A DNA stretch of 64,000 nt from Labedella phragmitis (GCF_004078635.1 NZ_RZNB01000003.1:124001-188000); one strand, 5' to 3'. Positions 17,666 through 27,387 are shown, counted from the first letter of the stretch. The notes: a model not told the origin generated them from the letters alone. Made by a program: numbers and translations.

Positions 17666-19063
17666 ATGGATGCGATGTCGCGCACGCTCGAGCGACGGAC
17701 CGTCGCGGCGTACGCGGTCGGATCGATCGCGACGGGCGGCTTCGCCACTCTCCCCGGCCTCGTCCTGGTCTATTACCTGACCGACTCCCTCGGCGTCGCG
17801 GCGATCGCGGCCGGCGCCATCGTGACCGTCGCCAAGGTGTGGGACGTGCTCATCGATCCCGTCATCGGCGCGCGCAGCGACCAGAGCCTCGCACGCACCG
17901 GCAGCCGACGGCGCTTCATGGTGTGGGGCGCTCTCACGATCCCCGCGTTCTTCGCATTGACGTTCGCGGCCCCTCCGGACATCGGCCCCGTTGCGGGCGG
18001 CTCGTGGGTGCTCGTGGCCTTCGTGCTGTGCGCGACGGCGTTCAGTCTCTTCCAGGTGCCCTACGTCGCCCTGCCGGCGGAACTCGTCGCCCGCTACGAC
18101 GAACGCACGCGGCTGCTGACCTGGCGCGTCGTCGTCCTCACGGTCGCGATCGTGCTCTTCGGCGCCGGTGGTCCCGTGCTCCGCGGGCTCGGATCCGACG
18201 TCTCGTCCGGCTACCTGCTCATGGGCTGCGTCGCGGGGGTCCTCATCGGCGTGGGCATGTTCGTGGCCTCCCGCGTCGCCCCGACCGACGTCCCGCGCGC
18301 CCACGTGCGGCCGACGGCGTCGCTCGCCCAGAACTACTCCGGCGGGATCGACGCCCTCCGGCGCAGCCGGGCGTTCCGGAGCCTCCTCGCGACGTACATG
18401 CTGCAGGGGCTCGCGACGGGACTCATGCTCGCGGGAGCGCAATACGTCGCGACGTGGGTGCTCCGGTCCGAACTCGCCGTGACGCTCCTGTTCGTCGCGC
18501 TCATCGGTCCGGCCATGCTGCTCACGCCCGTGTGGGGAGCCCTCGCCCGCCGCATCGGAAAGGAACGCGCTTTCGTGCTCGCGAGCATCGTCTTCGCGAT
18601 CGCGGCCCTGCTCCTGCTCGGGCTCCTGTGGATGCCGGGTCCGTGGGTGTACGGCCCGATCGCGATCGCGGGCGCCGCGTACGCGGGGATGCAAGCCCTC
18701 CCCCTCGCGATGCTGCCCGACGTGATCTCGGACGACGCGCGCCGTACGGGCGTCCGTCAGGCCGGTGTCATCGGGGGCCTCTGGACCGCCGGTGAAACGG
18801 CCGGCATGGCGTTCGGCGCGACCCTCCTCACGGTGACCCTCGCGGTCACCGGTTACGTCGAATCCACGGCAGGCGTGAGCGTCAACCAGCCCGGGTCTGC
18901 GGTCGTCGGCATCGTCGTGGCGTTCAGCCTCGTGCCCGCGGTGGTCGTCGCCGCGAGCCTCGTGACGCTCCGGCGCTACCCGCTGCGACGCATCGACGTC
19001 GACGGGCCCATGGATGACGGGGTCGACGAGACGCCGACCCCGGCACGGGAGCACGGCACGTGA
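17666..19063 (+). CDS. MFS transporter of the GPH (sugar:cation symporter) type
   Basis: A 465-residue permease with twelve predicted helices. Features of the glycoside-pentoside-hexuronide group are clear: YAVGSIATGGFATLPGLVLVYYLTDSLG at the start, DVLIDPVIGARSD in loop 2-3, and FQVPYVALPAELVARYDERTRL after helix 4. Its gene overlaps the following PLP decarboxylase gene by 4 bases. The two probably work on the same compound, either as substrate importer or product exporter. AGGAT lies 6 bases before the ATG; MSRTLERR (17675) is an alternative start. Confidence 0.88.
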   Translation: MDAMSRTLERRTVAAYAVGSIATGGFATLPGLVLVYYLTDSLGVAAIAAGAIVTVAKVWDVLIDPVIGARSDQSLARTGSRRRFMVWGALTIPAFFALTFAAPPDIGPVAGGSWVLVAFVLCATAFSLFQVPYVALPAELVARYDERTRLLTWRVVVLTVAIVLFGAGGPVLRGLGSDVSSGYLLMGCVAGVLIGVGMFVASRVAPTDVPRAHVRPTASLAQNYSGGIDALRRSRAFRSLLATYMLQGLATGLMLAGAQYVATWVLRSELAVTLLFVALIGPAMLLTPVWGALARRIGKERAFVLASIVFAIAALLLLGLLWMPGPWVYGPIAIAGAAYAGMQALPLAMLPDVISDDARRTGVRQAGVIGGLWTAGETAGMAFGATLLTVTLAVTGYVESTAGVSVNQPGSAVVGIVVAFSLVPAVVVAASLVTLRRYPLRRIDVDGPMDDGVDETPTPAREHGT

Positions 19064-20529
19064 CGGCGGCGGACGCCCTCGACGACGGGTCTCGGGCGGT
19101 CCTCGAGCACTTGGGCCGCCTCCGATCGGCGGACGCTCCGACACACGGCGGGCATGTCCTGTCCTACGTCTACGACTCCGGTCTCGCCGAGCTCGACGCG
19201 CTGGCTCGGGAGGCGGGGGCGGCGGTCCAGCCGATCAACGCCCTCGATCCCACGACCTTCCCGTCGGTGGCCGCCCTCGAGCGCGGCGTCGTCGGGTTCG
19301 CGCGCGACATGCTGCGCGGCGGCGACGACGTCGTCGGAACCGTGACGACCGGGGGCACCGAGAGTTGCCTCCTCGTCGTCAAGACGGCACGCGACCTGTG
19401 GAGGGCGGCAGGAGGGGACGGCGTCCCGACCATCGTGGCGCCCGCGACCGTGCACGCGGCGTTCCACAAGGCGGCCCAGTACTTCGGGCTCGACCTCGAC
19501 CTCGTTCCCGTGTCGGCGGACGGCAGCGTCGACGCCGGTGCCGTGGTCGACCGACTCGACGCACGGACGGCCATCGTCGTCGTCTCCGCACCGTGCTACC
19601 CGTTCGCGACGCTCGATCCGATCGAGGAGATCGCGAGCGCCGCCGCGGTCCACGGCATCGCGTGCCACGTCGACGCGTGCATCGGCGGTTGGGTCCTGCC
19701 ATGGTGGGGTGACGACGTGCCGCCATGGGACTTCCGCGTCGCCGGCGTCACGAGCATCTCCGCCGACGCGCACAAGTACGGCTACGCCCCGAAGGGCGCT
19801 TCCGTCCTCCTCCACCGCGGTCCCGACCGGCTCGCGTCCCAGTTCTTCACGACGACCGACTGGCCGGGCTATCCCGTCGTGAACGCCACGATGCTCGGCT
19901 CGCGCTCCGCCGCGCCGCTCGCCGCTGCCTGGGCGATCACCCAGCGGCTCGGAGCCGACGGATTCGCGGACCTCGCCGCACGTTGTCGCCGCGCGTCCGA
20001 GACGCTCGTCGATACCGTTCGGGCCATCGACGGCTTGCGTGTCGTCGGATCGCCGACGGGCCCTCTCGTCGCGGTCGCCACCGATGACGCCGTCCCGGCG
20101 GCGCGGCGCGTCGACCCCCATCACTGGGCGGACGAGGCCCGGAGCCTCGGGTGGGTCCTGCAGCCGCAACCGGGACACGTCCAGTCGGACGGCCCGCGGC
20201 TCGCGGCGACGACCCACCTCACCGTCACGCCCGTCACGGCCGACGTGCTCCCCGAGTTGATCGCCGCACTGGTGGCCGCAGCGGACGCCGTGCGCGGCGT
20301 CCCCGCTGCCACGGCGACCGATGCGCTCGGCACCCTCTCGTCCGATCTGCTCTCGGCGGGCTCGCTCGACGCGGCCACCGCCGACGCACTCCTCGGCGCC
20401 CTCGGGCTCGGCGGCGCTTCCCCGCTCCCGGACGGGATCGCGCCCGTCATGGCGCTCATCGAGGCCGTCCCATCGTCGCTCGCGGAACGGCTCCTCATCG
20501 CGCTTCTCACGCGGCTGTCCCGCCCGTGA
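19060..20529 (+). CDS. PLP-dependent group II decarboxylase / sphingosine-1-phosphate lyase-like enzyme
   Basis: A 489-residue fold-type I PLP enzyme. It has TTGGTESCLLVVKTARD near residue 90-105 (phosphate-binding loop), HVDACIGGWVLPW with the PLP-contacting Asp, and SADAHKYGYAPKG with the Schiff-base Lys (about 240). VHAAFHKAAQYFG supplies the aromatic-stacking His. This combination is closest to Dpl1/sphingosine-phosphate-lyase-like bacterial decarboxylases. The last 100 residues, after the usual C-terminal domain, are Ala/Leu rich and have no clear counterpart in memory. GTG start overlaps the transporter's stop (GTGA). The native substrate is not known. Confidence 0.87.
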   Translation: MTAADALDDGSRAVLEHLGRLRSADAPTHGGHVLSYVYDSGLAELDALAREAGAAVQPINALDPTTFPSVAALERGVVGFARDMLRGGDDVVGTVTTGGTESCLLVVKTARDLWRAAGGDGVPTIVAPATVHAAFHKAAQYFGLDLDLVPVSADGSVDAGAVVDRLDARTAIVVVSAPCYPFATLDPIEEIASAAAVHGIACHVDACIGGWVLPWWGDDVPPWDFRVAGVTSISADAHKYGYAPKGASVLLHRGPDRLASQFFTTTDWPGYPVVNATMLGSRSAAPLAAAWAITQRLGADGFADLAARCRRASETLVDTVRAIDGLRVVGSPTGPLVAVATDDAVPAARRVDPHHWADEARSLGWVLQPQPGHVQSDGPRLAATTHLTVTPVTADVLPELIAALVAAADAVRGVPAATATDALGTLSSDLLSAGSLDAATADALLGALGLGGASPLPDGIAPVMALIEAVPSSLAERLLIALLTRLSRP

Positions 20530-20561
20530 CCTCCTCGTCGTCCCATCCGGACGACGACGAC

Positions 20562-21767
20562 TCAACCGGCGATGGCCGTCGGCAGCGCGACCGCAGAGAG
20601 GTCCTCGACGACGCCGCGATAGTCCTCGACCATGCGGTCACGACCGAAGCCGGGGCCCGCGGCGACGGCGGCCTGGCGCAGGTCCGAGCGGCGAGCGAAG
20701 ACGTCGTCCCACGCCGATGCGATCTCCCTCTCGTCATGGCTCGTGACGACCCCGATCCCCGCGACCCGACGAGCGGCGTCGCCGACGTCGGTCGTGACGG
20801 GGGTGGCTCCACACGCGGCCCCCTCGACGAGGCACAGCGGTGACGCCTCGCCGAAGGCGCTCGTGAGCGCGACGATGTCCGCGATCCGATAGAGGGAGGG
20901 CATATCGTCGCGGATCCCGAGTGCGTGGACGCGACGCGACGCGACGACACCGGATTCCGCGGCGAGCGACCGGAACGCGGCGTTGTCCCACGTCATGCCC
21001 GCTCCGCAGAGCACGTAGTGGGCGTCGGGGCGACGAGCGGAGTGCTCGGCGACCACGCGGAGGAAGAGGCCCGGGTCCTTCATCGCGTCGAAGCGGGCGG
21101 CGAAGACCACGACGGGTGCACCCGCCTCGATGCCGAGCAGTGCGCGCGTCTCGGCGACCTCGTCGGGCGTTCCCGGGCGGAAGCGCTGCGTGTCGATGCC
21201 GTTGTCGATGACGTAGCGGCTCCCGGCGCTCACGCCGGCACGAGCGTAAGCCTCGCTCGTGGACTCGGCGCAGGAAACCGTCGCCGTGACCAGTCCCGTC
21301 GCCGTGGCCTCGACGAGCCAGCCGAGCGCCGGGCCCGAGTGGAGCGGGTCCGATCGGTGCAGGCACGCCGCAACCGGCACGTCGGGCATGAGGCCGCGAT
21401 CCGCGAGGGCGAGCAGCACACCGATCGGCTGCTCCTTGAGGGAGAGGACGACGTCGGCGTTCGCGACCGCCGCGCTCGCGATCCGCAGTTCGTCGTCCGT
21501 GAAGGACGAGCGCTCCGGAGCCTGAGCGCCGGCGACCCGGCCGAGCGCCTCGATGGCGACCCCGCGCTCGGAGAGCCGGCGATACCGGAGGTCGTCCTCC
21601 ATGCGCTGGATCGTTCCCTCGCGCTCCGCCGCCGAGGCGATCGACAGGACGCTGTGCTCGTGACCGCCGGTTCCGTGGAGTCCGGCGACGACATCGGAGT
21701 GCAGGATTCGGGCGCCCCCCGCGAAGAAGCCTTCGTAGAGCGACAGAACGCGGAGGGGACGGGTCAT
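20562..21767 (-). CDS. Family 4-type glycosyltransferase
   Basis: A 401-residue GT-B glycosyltransferase of the GT4/Glycos_transf_1 class. The N-terminal half opens with LRVLSLYEGFFAGGARILHSDVV (nucleoside-sugar fold, Gly-rich loop). The C-terminal half has the donor-binding VVVFAARFDAMKDPGLFLRVV, ending in the E-x7-E motif of GT4 enzymes: EASPLCLVEGAACG. It acts in the cytosol on lipid or polymer acceptors, probably for exopolysaccharide or glycolipid. It stands alone, convergent with the decarboxylase gene (32-base gap). The acceptor is unknown. Confidence 0.88.
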   Translation of the reverse strand: MTRPLRVLSLYEGFFAGGARILHSDVVAGLHGTGGHEHSVLSIASAAEREGTIQRMEDDLRYRRLSERGVAIEALGRVAGAQAPERSSFTDDELRIASAAVANADVVLSLKEQPIGVLLALADRGLMPDVPVAACLHRSDPLHSGPALGWLVEATATGLVTATVSCAESTSEAYARAGVSAGSRYVIDNGIDTQRFRPGTPDEVAETRALLGIEAGAPVVVFAARFDAMKDPGLFLRVVAEHSARRPDAHYVLCGAGMTWDNAAFRSLAAESGVVASRRVHALGIRDDMPSLYRIADIVALTSAFGEASPLCLVEGAACGATPVTTDVGDAARRVAGIGVVTSHDEREIASAWDDVFARRSDLRQAAVAAGPGFGRDRMVEDYRGVVEDLSAVALPTAIAG

Positions 21768-21905
21768 CGAAGGGCCTCTCGGGTCGGGGAGCTGCGCGGC
21801 GGCGACGCCGAGTTCCCCTTATGCTCCGATCCCGCGCTTGAGATATCGATAAACGGCATGTGTGCAGCGGGTGAACAGCTCCGCGCGAGCCGCGAGCACG
21901 ACGAC

Positions 21906-21947
21906 GGAGCGCCGGGGCTCTCGAGCGACCGAGTGCCTCGGCGCTCC
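21906..21947 (-). terminator. Terminator for the RND permease gene
   Basis: GGAGCGCCG and CGGCGCTCC form a 9-bp stem whose 24-base loop folds again (CTCG/CGAG). It lies 18 bases beyond the RND stop codon on the minus strand. There is no U-tract. Confidence 0.55.
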
Positions 21948-21964
21948 GGCCGCAGGATCGCCGA

Positions 21965-24900
21965 TCAGGCGGATCGGGCTGCCCGCCGCGCGGCTCGCCG
22001 ATCCCGCGCTCCCTCGACGAGGTTGTAGAGGCTCGGGAGCACGATGAGCGTGAGGAGTGTCGACGAGACGAGACCGCCGATCACGACGATGGCGAGCGGC
22101 TGCGAGATGAAGCCGCCGTGGCCCGTGATCCCGAGCGCCATCGGCACGAGGGCGAAGATCGTCGCGAGCGCCGTCATGAGGATCGGGCGGAGCCGTCGGA
22201 CGGAACCGTGCTCGACGGCGTCCGGGACACTCATGCCTCGGCGACGGTACTGGTTCACGAGGTCGACGAGCACGATCGCGTTCGTCACGACGATGCCGAT
22301 GAGCATGAGCACACCGATGAGCGACGGCACACCGAGCGGAACGCCGGTGATGACCTGCAGGCCGATCGCCCCGGTCGCCGCGAACGGCACCGAGACGAGG
22401 AGCAGGAGGGGCTGACGCAGCGAGCGGAACGTCGCGACCATGACGATGTAGACGATCAGGATCGCCGCGAGGAGCGCGAGGCCGAGCTGTGTGAACGCGC
22501 TCGACTGGTCGGACGCGACGCCGCCGAGGCTCGCGGACGCGCCGCCGTCGAGGTCCGCCGCGTCGACGACCTGCTGCACCTCGGCGCTCGCGGTGCCGAC
22601 ATCGTCGCTCGACGGCGTGACACTCACGGTCGACGAGCGGAGCCCTGAGACGGTCGTGATCGACGCGGGGCCGTCCACCTCCTCGACCGTCGCGAGCGTG
22701 TCGAGGGCCACGACGCCCGTGGGCGTCGGGACCTCGAGCGCGGCGAGCTCGTCGCGCGTCGCGGGCGGGTCGTCGCTCGCGATGTAGATGGAGAGGGTCG
22801 TCTCGTCGATGACGATCGAGCCGACGGTCTGCGGCTGCATCGCGCCCGAGACGATCGCGCCGAGCGCGACCTCCGAGTAGCCGGCCGCCGCTGCGTCCTG
22901 ACGGTCGACCGAGACGGCGATGTACGGCCGCGTCTCGCTCAGGTTGTCGGTGACCTCGGACACGACGTCGAGCTCCCGGACGGCGTCGGCGATCTCGTCG
23001 GTCGCCGTGAGCAGCGCGTCCTGGTTCGGGGCCGTGACGTCGACCTCGATGTCGCTCGATCCGCCGAAGCCGCTCGAGACCTGGACGCTGATCTCCCCGA
23101 CGCCGTCGATCGCGTCGAGCTCCTCACGGACGTCGGCTTGGAGGGCGTCCTGGTCCGCGTCCTCGTCGGTCGTGATCGAATACGTGATCGTGCCCTCGCC
23201 GCCTCCGCCGAAGAGCGCCTGGATGCCGCTGCCGGACGAGCCCATCGAGAGCTGCACCGTCTCGACGCCCGCGGTGTCGACGAGCACCTGCTCGACGTCC
23301 TGCGACGCCGCGTCGAGTTCCGCGAGACTCGTGCCGACCGGCAGGGTCTGCGTGACGCTGAACGTGTTCTGGCCGGCGCTGCCGAGGAAGTTCGTCTTCA
23401 TGAACGGCACGGCGAAGCCGGTGCCCACGAGAACGAGGAGCGCGAGCACGAGCGTGATCGCCGAGTGCTTGAGGGTCCAACGGATGATGGGGATGTAGCC
23501 GCGCTGGAGGAGCGTCGGGCGCTCGACGTCGTCGTCCGCGATACTCTCGCCCCGGCGAGCGCGGCGGCTCACGGGGGCTGCACTGTTCCCGAGGACGGGC
23601 TCTCGCTCCGGTCGGGCCCGCTGATCCGGGGACGACGCGGTGTCGGCCGCCTCGGCCTCCGGTGCGCTCTCGTCGACGACCGCGACGGGCTCCGGGACCA
23701 CGACGGCGGCCGGAGCAGCGACGGGGGCTGACCCGGCGACGGGCTCTCCACCGGCGGCCGACGAGTGCTCGGGAACCGAGTCCGAGGGGAGATCCGTCGT
23801 GCCGGCGGCGTGCGCGTCGAGCTCCGCAACGGGCTCGTCGTGACGAGCGGGGCCCACGATCCATCGGGGCTCGACGATCGCGGGCGCCGCCGCGACGCCC
23901 GCGGGCGGTGAGGTGGGGGACTCGGTGATCTCACGGTCTCCGGTCGCGGGCTCGGCGCCGTCGTCGGCGGTGCCGTCGCGCTCCTCATCGTGCTCGCGCA
24001 CCTCGGGAGCCGGCTCGGCCGCGGCCGCGGTCGCATCGACGGGCTCGAAATCGGCCGCGTCGTCCGAGCGTCCGGGCTCGGGAGTCGGGCCGGTCGAGGG
24101 GAGTTCGCGGGCGCCGTGGTGCTCGTCGGAAGAGGTGGCCACGAGGCCGGGAGCCGTCGCCTCGGGGCCGACGGCCGCGGGAGCGTCGGCGGAGGCGCCG
24201 TCCGCCCCGGTGACCGCCTTCTCCTTCTTCGGCTTGGGCGCGCGCAGGAACCAATAGGCGAGCACGGGCACGATCGTGAGCGAGACCAGGAGCGACGCGA
24301 GGAGCGCGATCGTCACGGTGAGCGCGAACGGTCGGAAGAGCTCGCCCGAGATGTCGCCGACGAAAGCGAGTGGGAGGAAGACGGCGACCGTCGTGATGGT
24401 CGAGGCCGTGATCGCTCCGGCGACCTCACGGACGCCGCGCAGAATCGCGGCGGCACGGCCGTCGGCGCCGCTCTCGCGCCCGACGATCGCGAGGTGGCGC
24501 TTGATGTTCTCGATCACGACGATCGAGTCGTCGACGACGCGACCGATCGCGATCGTCAGGCCGCCGAGCGTGATGATGTTGAGCGTGTAACCGGTCGCCT
24601 GCATCCCGATGAACGTGATGAGCACCGACGTCGGGATGGAGATCGCCGTCACGAGGGTCGCGCGCACCGACAGCAGGAAGACGAGGATCACGATGACCGC
24701 GAAGCCGAGCCCGAGCAGGCCTTCGGTCGCGAGGGCCTCGATCGACTGCTGGATGTAGGGCGCCTGGTCGAAGACGATCGTGAGCGTCGCGTCGGTCCCG
24801 AGGGTCTCCTCGAGATCCGGGATGAGAGCGCGAACGGCGTTCGAGACGTCGACCGTGTTGGCGTCGGGGAGCTTCGTCACGGCGATCGTGAGGGCCGGTT

Positions 24901-25732
24901 CGCCGTCGACCCGCGAGATCGACGTCACCGGGTCGTCCGTGAGGTCGACGGTCGCGACATCGCCGATCGTGAGCGGCGCGCCCGCGGCCGTCTGGCCGAC
25001 GAGCGGGATGCCGGAGACGTCGTCGACGCTCGAGAGCCGCGATCCGGCCTGGACGGCGAGGGTGCGACCTCCCTCGGTGATCTCGCCGGCGGGGATGAGC
25101 ACGCCGTTCTGGTCGAGCGCGTCGGTGATGTCGGTCTGCGTGAGACCCGCGGCGAGCAGTTCCGCCTGGTCGGGGACGATCGTGACGCGCTTGCCCGTCT
25201 CACCGGAGAGCGAGGCGTCGCGCACGCCATCGAGTTCGCGGATGTCGGCGAGGACCGAGTTGTTGATCGCGGCGGACAAGTCGTCGGTCGTGCCGCCGCC
25301 GGTCGCGGCGATCTGGATGACCGGGAAGTCGTCGATGCCGCCCGTCAAGGTCTGGGGATCGACGTCCTCCGGCAGCTCGGACGACAGCCGGTTGATCGCG
25401 AGGGTGACCTTCTGCTCGGCGCTCGCGAGGTCGGTCCCGTAGGCGAAGGTCACGGAGACGAGGCTCAGGTTCGTGCTCGACGTCGCGGTCGTCGACTCGA
25501 CGCCCGAGACACCCTGGACGGCCGTCTCGATCGGGGTCGAGACATCCTCCTCCACGACGGCGGGGGCCGCGCCGGGATACGTCGTGACGATCGCGAGCTG
25601 CGGGAACTCGACGCTCGGAGCGAGCTCCTGCTTGAGACTCGTGAGCGCGATCCCGCCGAACACCGCCGCCACGATCGTGACGAGCGCGATGAGCGCGCGG
25701 TTCTTCATGCTGAGGACGGCAAGGATGTGCAC
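21965..25732 (-). CDS. RND-superfamily efflux permease (AcrB/SwrC-like) with long cytoplasmic insertion
   Basis: A 1255-residue proton-driven transporter with the two-fold RND layout: TM1, a large extracytoplasmic loop and TM2-6, repeated. It starts MHILAVLSMKNRALIALVTIV. In TM4, GRVVDDSIVVIENIKRH holds the Asp-Asp proton-relay pair (about 397-398), as in HAE1-type pumps. Gram-positive relatives (SwrC/YerP) export surfactants, lipids or drugs without an outer-membrane channel. Residues about 497-738, between TM6 and TM7, are a 240-residue Ala/Pro/Glu-rich, probably disordered insertion on the cytoplasmic side, which makes the protein about 200 residues longer than usual. It carries GAGGGACC before the ATG. 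Monocistronic; no MFP partner gene is adjacent. Confidence 0.93.
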   Translation of the reverse strand: MHILAVLSMKNRALIALVTIVAAVFGGIALTSLKQELAPSVEFPQLAIVTTYPGAAPAVVEEDVSTPIETAVQGVSGVESTTATSSTNLSLVSVTFAYGTDLASAEQKVTLAINRLSSELPEDVDPQTLTGGIDDFPVIQIAATGGGTTDDLSAAINNSVLADIRELDGVRDASLSGETGKRVTIVPDQAELLAAGLTQTDITDALDQNGVLIPAGEITEGGRTLAVQAGSRLSSVDDVSGIPLVGQTAAGAPLTIGDVATVDLTDDPVTSISRVDGEPALTIAVTKLPDANTVDVSNAVRALIPDLEETLGTDATLTIVFDQAPYIQQSIEALATEGLLGLGFAVIVILVFLLSVRATLVTAISIPTSVLITFIGMQATGYTLNIITLGGLTIAIGRVVDDSIVVIENIKRHLAIVGRESGADGRAAAILRGVREVAGAITASTITTVAVFLPLAFVGDISGELFRPFALTVTIALLASLLVSLTIVPVLAYWFLRAPKPKKEKAVTGADGASADAPAAVGPEATAPGLVATSSDEHHGARELPSTGPTPEPGRSDDAADFEPVDATAAAAEPAPEVREHDEERDGTADDGAEPATGDREITESPTSPPAGVAAAPAIVEPRWIVGPARHDEPVAELDAHAAGTTDLPSDSVPEHSSAAGGEPVAGSAPVAAPAAVVVPEPVAVVDESAPEAEAADTASSPDQRARPEREPVLGNSAAPVSRRARRGESIADDDVERPTLLQRGYIPIIRWTLKHSAITLVLALLVLVGTGFAVPFMKTNFLGSAGQNTFSVTQTLPVGTSLAELDAASQDVEQVLVDTAGVETVQLSMGSSGSGIQALFGGGGEGTITYSITTDEDADQDALQADVREELDAIDGVGEISVQVSSGFGGSSDIEVDVTAPNQDALLTATDEIADAVRELDVVSEVTDNLSETRPYIAVSVDRQDAAAAGYSEVALGAIVSGAMQPQTVGSIVIDETTLSIYIASDDPPATRDELAALEVPTPTGVVALDTLATVEEVDGPASITTVSGLRSSTVSVTPSSDDVGTASAEVQQVVDAADLDGGASASLGGVASDQSSAFTQLGLALLAAILIVYIVMVATFRSLRQPLLLLVSVPFAATGAIGLQVITGVPLGVPSLIGVLMLIGIVVTNAIVLVDLVNQYRRRGMSVPDAVEHGSVRRLRPILMTALATIFALVPMALGITGHGGFISQPLAIVVIGGLVSSTLLTLIVLPSLYNLVEGARDRRAARRAARSA

Positions 25733-25894
25733 GGAGGTCCCTCGATACGGCCTGGATCAGGCGAGTGCTGTGACAGCGGTCGATGCATGTCCGCCGACGT
25801 GTGGAGGGCGGACGGCGGCGCTCGGGCCGCACGCTCCCGATTCTTCCACAGGGATCGTTCAGCCGACTGTGGAGCGGCTGTGCAGGAGCGCGCG

Positions 25895-27325
25895 TCAGAC
25901 GACCGCAGCGAGGTCCGGCATCACGGGGACCGGATCGCGGACGAGCGACCCCCACGCCCGGCGCAGTGCCTCGACTCCGCGCTCCGTCTCCGCGAGCGAG
26001 TAGGTGATCGGGATGCGGAGGAAACGCTCGAAGGCCCCGTCGATCCCGAAGCGGGGACCCGCGGCGATCACGAGCCCCTGCGACCGGGCGGCGAGCGCGA
26101 GTTGCGAGCTGAGCGGAGCGCCGATCCCCGCCCAGACGGCCAGGCCGCCGCGCACGTGCGGGACCTCCCACCGCGGGAAGTGCTCGGCGAGCAGCTGCTC
26201 GAGGCGGAGCCGGGTGGCACCGAGTTGCGACCTGCGCAGGTCGATCACGTCGTCGAGCCGCGGGAGGAGCTCGAGGCTCACGAGCTGCTCGAGGATCGGC
26301 GTGCCGAGGTCGCCGACGGACCGCGCGACGACGAGCTTCCGGATGGTCTGCCGATCCGCCCGGATCCAGCCGACACGCAAGCCGCCCCAGACCGTCTTCC
26401 CGAGCGACCCGATCATGATGATGCGCGCGCCCTCCGAGTTGTCGGTGGCGAACGGACGGTGGGCCTCGGTGCGATCGATCGACAGGTCGGCCGTGGTCTC
26501 GTCGATCACGAGGATCGTGCCCGTGCGTGCGGCGGCCCGCCGCACCGCCGCACGCGTGCGCTCCGACATCGAGGCGCCCGTCGGGTTGTGGAAATCGGGC
26601 ATGAGATAGGCGAGCACGGGATTCGTACGCTCGAAGGCCTGGGTGATCTCGGCGTCGTCCCAGCCGCCGTCGCTCGTGACGGTCACGGGGACGAGGCGCG
26701 CGCCCACCGCACGCAAGGCGTCGTGCGCGTGCGGGTAGCTCGGCATCTCGAGGAGCGCACGGTCGCCTCGGGCGACCATCGTGCGCGCGAGAAGACCGAT
26801 CGCGTGCTGGGCGCCGAGGGTCACCATGATCTCGTCGGGCGACGTCGGCAACCCCTTGTCGCTGTAGCGCTCGGCGATCGCGCGGCGGAGCTCCGGGAGT
26901 CCGACCGGGTCGTAGTCGAACTCGCTCAGGTAGCGCGGGAGACGCGCGGCCGCCGCCACGGAGGCCTCCGCGACGATCGCCGAGGCGGGCATCGCCGCCT
27001 TGCTGAAGTCGAGGGCGCCGTTCTCCCGCAGTGGCACGACGTCGGGCGACGCCCCGGGGAGGCGGGCGACGCTCCCCGAGCCGCGCAGACTCTCGAGGTA
27101 CCCGCCCTCGCGGAGTTCCCGGTAGGCCGCCGTGACGGTCGTGCGGCTGAGGCCGAGCCGTTCGGCGAGGTCGCGCTCCGCCGGCAGTCGCGTGTCCGTC
27201 GGGACCCGACCGTCGAGGATGAGCAGTCGCACGCGATCGGCGAGGCCGCGGTAGGCGGCGTCGGGGCCGCGCCAGTCGCCGAGGAGTGCGGAGAGGGCGC
27301 GCGCGGTGATGTGAACATCGGCCAT
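25895..27325 (-). CDS. MocR/GntR-type transcriptional regulator with aminotransferase domain (YczR-like)
   Basis: A 476-residue regulator. Residues about 20-90 are a GntR winged helix (LPAERDLAERLGLSRTTVTAAYRELREGGYL). The rest is a class I aminotransferase fold that senses PLP or a PLP-amine: DEIMVTLGAQHAIG, PDFHNPTGA, and the Schiff-base Lys in IMIGSLGKTVWGGLRVGW. It is divergent from a YczE-type membrane gene. That pairing is the hallmark of the YczR subgroup of MocR regulators, and three ATTGGAY heptamers in the 62-base gap are its likely operator. The ligand is unknown. Confidence 0.92.
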   Translation of the reverse strand: MADVHITARALSALLGDWRGPDAAYRGLADRVRLLILDGRVPTDTRLPAERDLAERLGLSRTTVTAAYRELREGGYLESLRGSGSVARLPGASPDVVPLRENGALDFSKAAMPASAIVAEASVAAAARLPRYLSEFDYDPVGLPELRRAIAERYSDKGLPTSPDEIMVTLGAQHAIGLLARTMVARGDRALLEMPSYPHAHDALRAVGARLVPVTVTSDGGWDDAEITQAFERTNPVLAYLMPDFHNPTGASMSERTRAAVRRAAARTGTILVIDETTADLSIDRTEAHRPFATDNSEGARIIMIGSLGKTVWGGLRVGWIRADRQTIRKLVVARSVGDLGTPILEQLVSLELLPRLDDVIDLRRSQLGATRLRLEQLLAEHFPRWEVPHVRGGLAVWAGIGAPLSSQLALAARSQGLVIAAGPRFGIDGAFERFLRIPITYSLAETERGVEALRRAWGSLVRDPVPVMPDLAAVV

Positions 27326-27342
27326 GCGGCCACCGTAGTCCG

Positions 27343-27380
27343 ATTGGACTCTTGATCCAATGCCAAAATCACAATTGGAT
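27343..27380. promoter_or_regulatory. Candidate MocR (YczR) operator: three ATTGGAY heptamers
   Basis: ATTGGAC (27343-27349), ATCCAAT (27355-27361, inverted) and ATTGGAT (27374-27380) lie between the divergent regulator and YczE genes. The first and third copies are direct repeats 31 bases apart (three helical turns), fitting the direct-repeat operators known for MocR proteins. The third copy overlaps the region just before the YczE start codon, so binding should block that gene. Confidence 0.6.
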
Positions 27381-27387
27381 ACTCGAT

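Noticed and set aside
23990-27355. 1121-codon plus-strand frame opposite the RND and MocR genes
   Set aside because: It is the complementary frame of two clear genes and its product is low-complexity Arg/Asp/Glu sequence.
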